DNA from: an uncultured Clostridium sp.
GTDB lineage: Bacteria; Bacillota; Clostridia; TANB77; CAG-508
Length of the DNA stretch: 26,852 nt
Direction of reading: 5' to 3'
Assembly: GCA_900554175.1 (NCBI GenBank)
Contig: USGK01000019.1
Location: forward strand, 1-26,852
Every line of letters begins with the position of its first letter. Positions within the stretch are counted from its first letter, which is position 1. The position numbers and the translations under genes were made by a program. Below, one piece after another: positions 22,568-26,852 of the stretch. Below the pieces are notes generated by a model, which was given only the letters and a program-made list of their open reading frames with translations, was not told the origin of the DNA and did no database searches.

Positions 22568-23983
22568 ATGGACGATTCAGATGTTAAGGTAGTAAAAACA
22601 GATATAGGTGCAAAAGATGGACAAAATAAATGCCCTAAGTGTGGTGCTACAGATATATCGTTAAACACAAATACTGGAAAATTAAGATGTAATTTTTGTA
22701 GACATGAATTCGAGCCTCAAAAAGTCGAAGGAATGGAAACAGATATAAAAAATTTACATGGAAAAGTTGTTGGTTCAGGAGCTAAAAATATTGAACAAGA
22801 TGTAAATAATATTGTAACTTTTAAATGCACAAGTTGTGGAGCAGAAGTCGTAGTAGATACTGCAGAAGCAACACAAGCAAGATGCCACTGGTGCCGTAAT
22901 ACACTTTCAGTAAATCAACAAATTCCTAATGGAAGTGTACCAGATGTTGTTCTACCATTTAAATTAAAAAAACAAGAAGCAAGAGATGAAATTGAAAAAT
23001 TTGTTGGCAAAAGAAAATTCTACGCTCATCCTAAATTTAGACAAGAATTTAAGACAGATAATATAATGGGAGTATATCTTCCTTATATGGTAGTTGATAT
23101 AAATGCCAATGCTGATTTATCAGGACAAGGAGAAGAAGAAGTAAGATCTTATACTGTAGGAAGTGAAGATAATAAAGAGACTCGTTATGATGCTAAGCTA
23201 TATGATGTTGCTCGTAATTTTGATATTGCAATAGATGGGTTGACAGTTGAATCCAGTGCTGATAAATTAAATCAAGCAGATTCTAGTAAAACAAACAACA
23301 TTATAAATTCTATTATGCCATTTGATATTGAAAATAGTGTTAAATGGGATGCAAATTATTTAAAAGGTTATACTTCTGAAAAACGTGATACTAATATTGA
23401 GCAATTAGAAGGTTTAGTAAATACGCAAGCAAAGGATATTGCTAGATTTCAGGCGAATAAAACATTGAAAAAATATGACAGGGGTGTTCGTTGGGATACA
23501 GAAAATTTGGATATTAAAGGAGAACAATGGAAAGCGGCATATTTACCTGTTTGGCTTTACAGTTATCAACAAAAAAAGGATAATGGAAAGAGCATTTTAC
23601 ATTATGTTGCAGTTAATGCACGTACAAAAGAAACTATGGGTAGTGTTCCAATCCATATGCCAAAATTAATAGGGATTTCTGCAGTGATAGAAGCACTAAG
23701 TATTTTAGTATCTACATTTATAGATGAAGATTGGAATTGGATCTTTTGGTTAATTGGTATAATATATTTTTGTATTATTTATTCAAAATATCGCAATAAC
23801 GGTGCTAGACATATGCATGAATCTGAAACTAAAGCCGAGGTTTCTAACATGAAAGAACATGATTCTTATGTAAGAGAATTACATGGATTGCGTAGTTCAA
23901 CAATGGAGAGAGCTAACAATAAGAAAGTTAGTTCAAGGAATAGTTCAGGTATTATGGATAAAATTAGTGAAAATTTTAAATAA
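22568..23983 (+). CDS. Zinc-ribbon membrane protein, YdjG-like
   Basis: A 471-residue protein. Two zinc ribbons lie at the N-terminus: Cys22/25 with Cys41/44 (CPKC, CNFC) and Cys87/90 with Cys106/109 (CTSC, CHWC), like TFIIB-type ribbons. A mixed region (about 125-360) with LPFKLKKQEA, YLPYMVVDINA and AAYLPVWLYSYQQKK follows; these hydrophobic blocks recur in YdjG-type proteins. Two membrane helices (about 366-384 and 389-406) are followed by a basic cytoplasmic tail with MKEHDSYVRELHG. In B. subtilis YdjG and YdjH recruit the PspA homologue to the membrane with the SPFH protein YdjI. Its place directly after a YdjI-like gene supports the same role. Start: GAAAGGA 6 bases before ATG. Confidence 0.82.
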   Translation: MDDSDVKVVKTDIGAKDGQNKCPKCGATDISLNTNTGKLRCNFCRHEFEPQKVEGMETDIKNLHGKVVGSGAKNIEQDVNNIVTFKCTSCGAEVVVDTAEATQARCHWCRNTLSVNQQIPNGSVPDVVLPFKLKKQEARDEIEKFVGKRKFYAHPKFRQEFKTDNIMGVYLPYMVVDINANADLSGQGEEEVRSYTVGSEDNKETRYDAKLYDVARNFDIAIDGLTVESSADKLNQADSSKTNNIINSIMPFDIENSVKWDANYLKGYTSEKRDTNIEQLEGLVNTQAKDIARFQANKTLKKYDRGVRWDTENLDIKGEQWKAAYLPVWLYSYQQKKDNGKSILHYVAVNARTKETMGSVPIHMPKLIGISAVIEALSILVSTFIDEDWNWIFWLIGIIYFCIIYSKYRNNGARHMHESETKAEVSNMKEHDSYVRELHGLRSSTMERANNKKVSSRNSSGIMDKISENFK

Positions 23984-24008
23984 GTTTAAAGTAATATAGT
24001 TTCAATTA

Positions 24009-24042
24009 AAAAAGAATTGATATTTTAATATCAATTCTTTTT
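24009..24042. terminator. Bidirectional terminator
   Basis: A 15-bp stem, 24009-24023 with 24028-24042 (AAAAAGAATTGATAT and its complement), with a 4-base loop. It reads into TTTTT on the plus strand and TTTTTT on the minus strand, between the convergent zinc-ribbon and deaminase-like genes. Confidence 0.9.
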
Positions 24043-24054
24043 CCTATTATTATT

Positions 24055-26556
24055 TTATAAGAAATATTCCGTAGTATCATTTAATATATTGTCAAAACAA
24101 TCTTCTATTAGTTTAAATGATTTAACATATCCACCTAAATTTCTAGCTTTATCAGCTAAAGATTGATTTTCTATATTAACATAGATTTTAGAGTTACCTT
24201 TTCCATTTTTAGCTTCTTGTACTAAATTAGATACAGAAGAATTACCATCAAAGGCTATAACAACTGAATTTCTTCTTTCGAAAATTTCATAGTTAAAACT
24301 TTTGTAAATTCCCATTTCATCACTTTCTATAGAAATTCGTAATCCGTTTAAATTACTATTAAGCAATAATTCGTAATTTTCTTTTGAAATCATTTTAGGA
24401 ATAATAGCGTAAATTTCAAACTTTTTCTTTAAATTTTTATTAAGTTCAATAAGTTCTTTTTCATAGCCATCAATTTTATGGCCAATTACAAAAAATACTT
24501 TTTTAGGATCTAAGGATTCTAATAATTTTTTTAAAAGTAGTTTTCCGTTTTCATTAACAATAGTATGTCTTTTTTTATTATTAAAGCTTCCACCAGCTAT
24601 TATTATAGGAGTTTTATTTATAGGAAGTTGTTTAATATTGTGTGCTAAAATACTTTCTGACTCAATGTTTTTATTTATTCTCATTGGCATAGTGTTATTT
24701 TTATTCTCTTCGTGTATATCATTTTCTAATTTAGTTAGAGCATCTTTTATAGTTCTTCCGTTTAGAAATTTCTCAAATTCTTTTGATTTATTTTTAAAAT
24801 AAGTATCCGCTTCTGAAATAACAGTATCTTCTACTTTTCTCATTTTTGCAAAATCATCAGAATCTAAATTTAAAAGATTATAAAGAGCTAACTGTTCGTC
24901 TATTGTATCAACACCATAAAAGCCACAGCCATCTGTGCCTTGCACACAATTTATGTCATTTTGCAAATAAGTTTTTAAAGGATGAAGTTTTAAATTTGTA
25001 AGATTATTTAGTCGTACATTTGAAGTTAATTGGAATTCGACTATTACATTATTTTCTTTTAATTCTTGTAAAAGTTGTTGCCCTGCTTTTGAAGAGAGTT
25101 TAGCAGTGTAAAGTCCATGTCCAATTCTTATTTTAGGCATTTTTTGACCAGGTTTTAAAGAATCTTTTACGCACCAAATTGCTTTAGCAACATTATCTCT
25201 TAAATTATCATTTTCTCCTGCATGAATTCTTAGAGTAAAATCTTTATCATAATCATTTACATATTGAACCAATTCATTTATTGCTGGTTTTAAATCTGCT
25301 ATATCATTTATTTCTTCGCCAATAAAGTCACTTCCAACAACATAAGGACTTTTGGCAATTGTTTTTAAAACATCTAAATTGTCTCTTAAGTAATTACCTC
25401 CTATAATTTGATCTTTTATAATTGTTAGTGGAATTCTACGCATCGCTGCTAAGAATCTTATTTTTACGCCTGTTTCTTTCTCAATATATGGCATAATTTG
25501 GTGAAGTTCTTCAATTAACTTTATTGCAGGTCCATTAGATTTAACTAAGTCTGTATCAGCTATTTCTACATAATAAATACCTTGCTTTTGGTATTCTCTT
25601 GCAATCCATAAAAGTTTATTTTGTCTTAAAGTGATGTTTTTTAAATATGGATTGCTATCATCCTGAATCATTAACTTAACTAATGTTTGAATATCTTTTT
25701 CAGGAATCAAATTTATTTTATTATCATCTAATTTTATTTTTTTATTACAAGTTGTTCCTTTACAAAATACATACCTATAAATGTACAATTTTTCTAGATT
25801 TGTAAATACAGCCTGACCATCTTTTAAGATAGCTAAGCTTTTTCTTATTTTTGAAATATTGTATTCTGCATTTTCTAAATTATTTAATATTAAATCTGCA
25901 AAATTGATAAAAGTATTATCATCTATTTTTCTTGTTAAATATTTTCCTTTTAATTCACAATTTTTATATTTTTCTTCTACAATTTTTCTATCAGCCATTA
26001 AAATTTCTTTTTGATTAGGCGTTATTTTTAAATTTAATTTTTTTATATAATATAAAGGATATCTCAATTGATGTTTTATACCAAGTGCAATTAAAACATC
26101 TGGATTTAAATTTGCATTCATATGAGTATGAAGGTCAGTCCTGAATTTATCTTTTTTTAATATATAAGATTTAACAATTGTTTTTTCAATGGGAAATTTA
26201 TAGTCTTTAGTTTGAGACATAAGTGTTTTAGTTATTGCTGGTATTTTTGCTTTTATTTCAATTTTACCATTTTCATATATATTAGCTATTTTAATTCCAC
26301 CCAGTCTAAATATGTATACAATTTCATTATCACCATTTATACTTGCTGGAATTATATCAGTAATTATTTTCATATCGTTTTTATTTTTTACAGTTTCTAC
26401 ATTAAAAAGTTTTGCTAAATTTGTAATTAAATTTCCTGAATTATGGTTAGGGGTTTCTAAAATATATCTTATTTCATCAGGATTTTCTTTATAAATATTC
26501 ACTATTATGTCTTTTTCTTTATCTAAATAAAATTTGCTTAATACTTTCTTACTCAT
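24055..26556 (-). CDS. Adenosine-deaminase-like enzyme with C-terminal SLOG/DprA-like domain
   Basis: An 833-residue protein. Residues 1-135 are of unknown fold. The amidohydrolase core has DLHTHMNA with His143 and His145, a long insertion (about 175-310), HAGE with His445 and Glu448, RIGHG with His480, TSN (511-513) and GTDGCG with Asp542. These match the zinc ligands and general acid of adenosine deaminase, but the second Asp of the usual DD pair is Gly543, so the substrate may differ. Residues about 648-815 look like a Rossmann SLOG/DprA domain: IIIAGGS, VFFVIGH, ISIESDEMG, then FERRNSVVIAFDGNSSVSN, which recalls the DprA F-RN and SGSL motifs. That part is less certain. It is alone, with its own promoter. 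AAAAGGAG precedes the ATG. Confidence 0.78.
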   Translation of the reverse strand: MSKKVLSKFYLDKEKDIIVNIYKENPDEIRYILETPNHNSGNLITNLAKLFNVETVKNKNDMKIITDIIPASINGDNEIVYIFRLGGIKIANIYENGKIEIKAKIPAITKTLMSQTKDYKFPIEKTIVKSYILKKDKFRTDLHTHMNANLNPDVLIALGIKHQLRYPLYYIKKLNLKITPNQKEILMADRKIVEEKYKNCELKGKYLTRKIDDNTFINFADLILNNLENAEYNISKIRKSLAILKDGQAVFTNLEKLYIYRYVFCKGTTCNKKIKLDDNKINLIPEKDIQTLVKLMIQDDSNPYLKNITLRQNKLLWIAREYQKQGIYYVEIADTDLVKSNGPAIKLIEELHQIMPYIEKETGVKIRFLAAMRRIPLTIIKDQIIGGNYLRDNLDVLKTIAKSPYVVGSDFIGEEINDIADLKPAINELVQYVNDYDKDFTLRIHAGENDNLRDNVAKAIWCVKDSLKPGQKMPKIRIGHGLYTAKLSSKAGQQLLQELKENNVIVEFQLTSNVRLNNLTNLKLHPLKTYLQNDINCVQGTDGCGFYGVDTIDEQLALYNLLNLDSDDFAKMRKVEDTVISEADTYFKNKSKEFEKFLNGRTIKDALTKLENDIHEENKNNTMPMRINKNIESESILAHNIKQLPINKTPIIIAGGSFNNKKRHTIVNENGKLLLKKLLESLDPKKVFFVIGHKIDGYEKELIELNKNLKKKFEIYAIIPKMISKENYELLLNSNLNGLRISIESDEMGIYKSFNYEIFERRNSVVIAFDGNSSVSNLVQEAKNGKGNSKIYVNIENQSLADKARNLGGYVKSFKLIEDCFDNILNDTTEYFL

Positions 26557-26594
26557 TTTCGTTTCTCCTTTTCTTTAAAAATGTATTAAATTTT

Positions 26595-26623
26595 ATTTTA
26601 ACATAAAATTCGACTATTTACAA
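26595..26623 (-). promoter_or_regulatory. Sigma-A type promoter of the deaminase-like gene
   Basis: On the minus strand TTGTAA (26623-26618), 17-base spacer, TAAAAT (26600-26595), about 39 bases before the ATG at 26556. Confidence 0.55.
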
Positions 26624-26658
26624 CAAAAAATTGAAATTCAGATATTAAAATGTGATAT

Positions 26659-26676
26659 AAAATTATTCATAATTTT
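26659..26676. repeat. Palindrome upstream of the microgene promoter
   Basis: AAAATTAT (26659-26666) and ATAATTTT (26669-26676) around TC form a perfect inverted repeat one base before the -35 at 26678, in the divergent gap. A possible regulator site, though AT-rich palindromes arise easily in this base composition. Confidence 0.4.
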
Positions 26677-26677
26677 G

Positions 26678-26706
26678 TTGACAAAATAAATACAAAAGTA
26701 TACAAT
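26678..26706 (+). promoter_or_regulatory. Sigma-A promoter of the microgene operon
   Basis: TTGACA (26678-26683), 17-base spacer, TACAAT (26701-26706). Start expected near 26713, 15-20 bases before a clear SD. Confidence 0.75.
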
Positions 26707-26743
26707 GGTGTAAAAAACAAAAGGTAAAAGGAGAAAAGTGCAT

Positions 26744-26803
26744 ATGATAAAAGAAAAAATAGAAAAAAATAAAGGTCATCCTCCAACAGGTTCATATTTA
26801 TAA
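26744..26803 (+). CDS. Putative 19-residue peptide gene
   Basis: ATG 26744 to TAA 26801-26803 encodes MIKEKIEKNKGHPPTGSYL. It has AAAAGGAG (26726-26733) 10 bases upstream and a near-consensus promoter, both better than many annotated genes. The first eleven residues are basic/charged with no hydrophobic segment and the last eight (HPPTGSYL) are uncharged apart from His, so it is not a classical signal peptide, AgrD or toxin. It precedes another SD and ATG at 26844, with no terminator between. It could be a regulatory leader peptide (with a Pro-Pro pair that can slow ribosomes), a precursor of a modified peptide, or a small protein in its own right. I do not recognise it. Confidence 0.55.
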   Translation: MIKEKIEKNKGHPPTGSYL

Positions 26804-26843
26804 TATAAGAAAAAATATTAAGAAGTTAAAATTGGAGGATAAA

Positions 26844-26852
26844 ATGAATTTT
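26844..26852 (+). CDS. Start of a further gene, cut by the window edge
   Basis: ATGAATTTT at the very end follows TTGGAGGATAAA, a strong SD at good spacing, 40 bases after the microgene stop. Only three codons (Met-Asn-Phe) are visible, so nothing can be said of its product. It is probably in the microgene's operon. Confidence 0.6.

Noticed and set aside
24055..26556. Calling this locus a RADAR system.
   Set aside because: RADAR needs the RdrA ATPase; neither neighbour is one, and the C-terminal SLOG-like part is not a RADAR hallmark I can confirm.
1..26852. CRISPR arrays, tRNA genes, insertion sequences, prophage genes.
   Set aside because: No regularly spaced repeats, cloverleaf-like segments, transposase or phage structural motifs were seen on either strand by eye.

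Overview
The window is AT-rich throughout and encodes Gram-positive type genes with strong AGGAGG/GAAAGGA ribosome binding sites and sigma-A style promoters. CotJA/CotJB spore-coat genes at the left edge point to an endospore-forming, low-GC member of the Clostridia, probably an uncultured gut lineage (inference). Coding density is high. I see no rRNA or tRNA genes, no CRISPR array, no insertion sequence and no clear island boundary.

Layout. 1-750 (minus): start of a cotJ spore-coat operon. 890-3390 (plus): an S66 (LdcA/MccF-type) carboxypeptidase, an acidic protein of unknown function, a hairpin that may act as terminator or attenuator, and a cyanophycin-synthetase-like ATP-grasp ligase. 3434-6210: an OmpR-type response regulator, its sensor kinase and a PHP-family phosphatase, closed by a strong terminator. 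6266-9762: a promoter preceded by perfect 11-bp tandem repeats, then a MacB/FtsX-type ABC ATPase and an 892-residue permease, most simply the target of the adjacent two-component system. 9912-10457: a DUF308/HdeD-like membrane protein. 10595-18142: a possible long transcription unit with a membrane-anchored nuclease, a cytoplasmic GH13 alpha-amylase, DNA polymerase III alpha (dnaE) and a DUF975/CmpB-type membrane fusion. 18179-20101 (minus): a Clp-N plus ClpA/B-D1 AAA+ ATPase fused to an FtsH-type M41 zinc protease. 20343-21107: tcdA, transcribed divergently from it. 21315-23983: an SPFH/SHOCT protein and a zinc-ribbon membrane protein resembling Bacillus YdjI/YdjG of the PspA envelope-stress module. 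24055-26556 (minus): a large adenosine-deaminase-like enzyme with a C-terminal SLOG/DprA-like domain. 26678-26852: a promoter, a 19-codon microgene and the start of another gene.

The best candidates for undescribed biology are the soluble Clp-D1/M41 chimeric protease, the deaminase-SLOG fusion (whose chemistry recalls phage-defence deaminases but has no visible partner), the 19-residue peptide gene at the right edge, and two mRNA leaders (tcdA and the DUF975 gene) in which a hairpin sits exactly between the Shine-Dalgarno sequence and the start codon, as if to bridge an otherwise too-long spacer. All family assignments come from reading motifs by eye; no database search was run.
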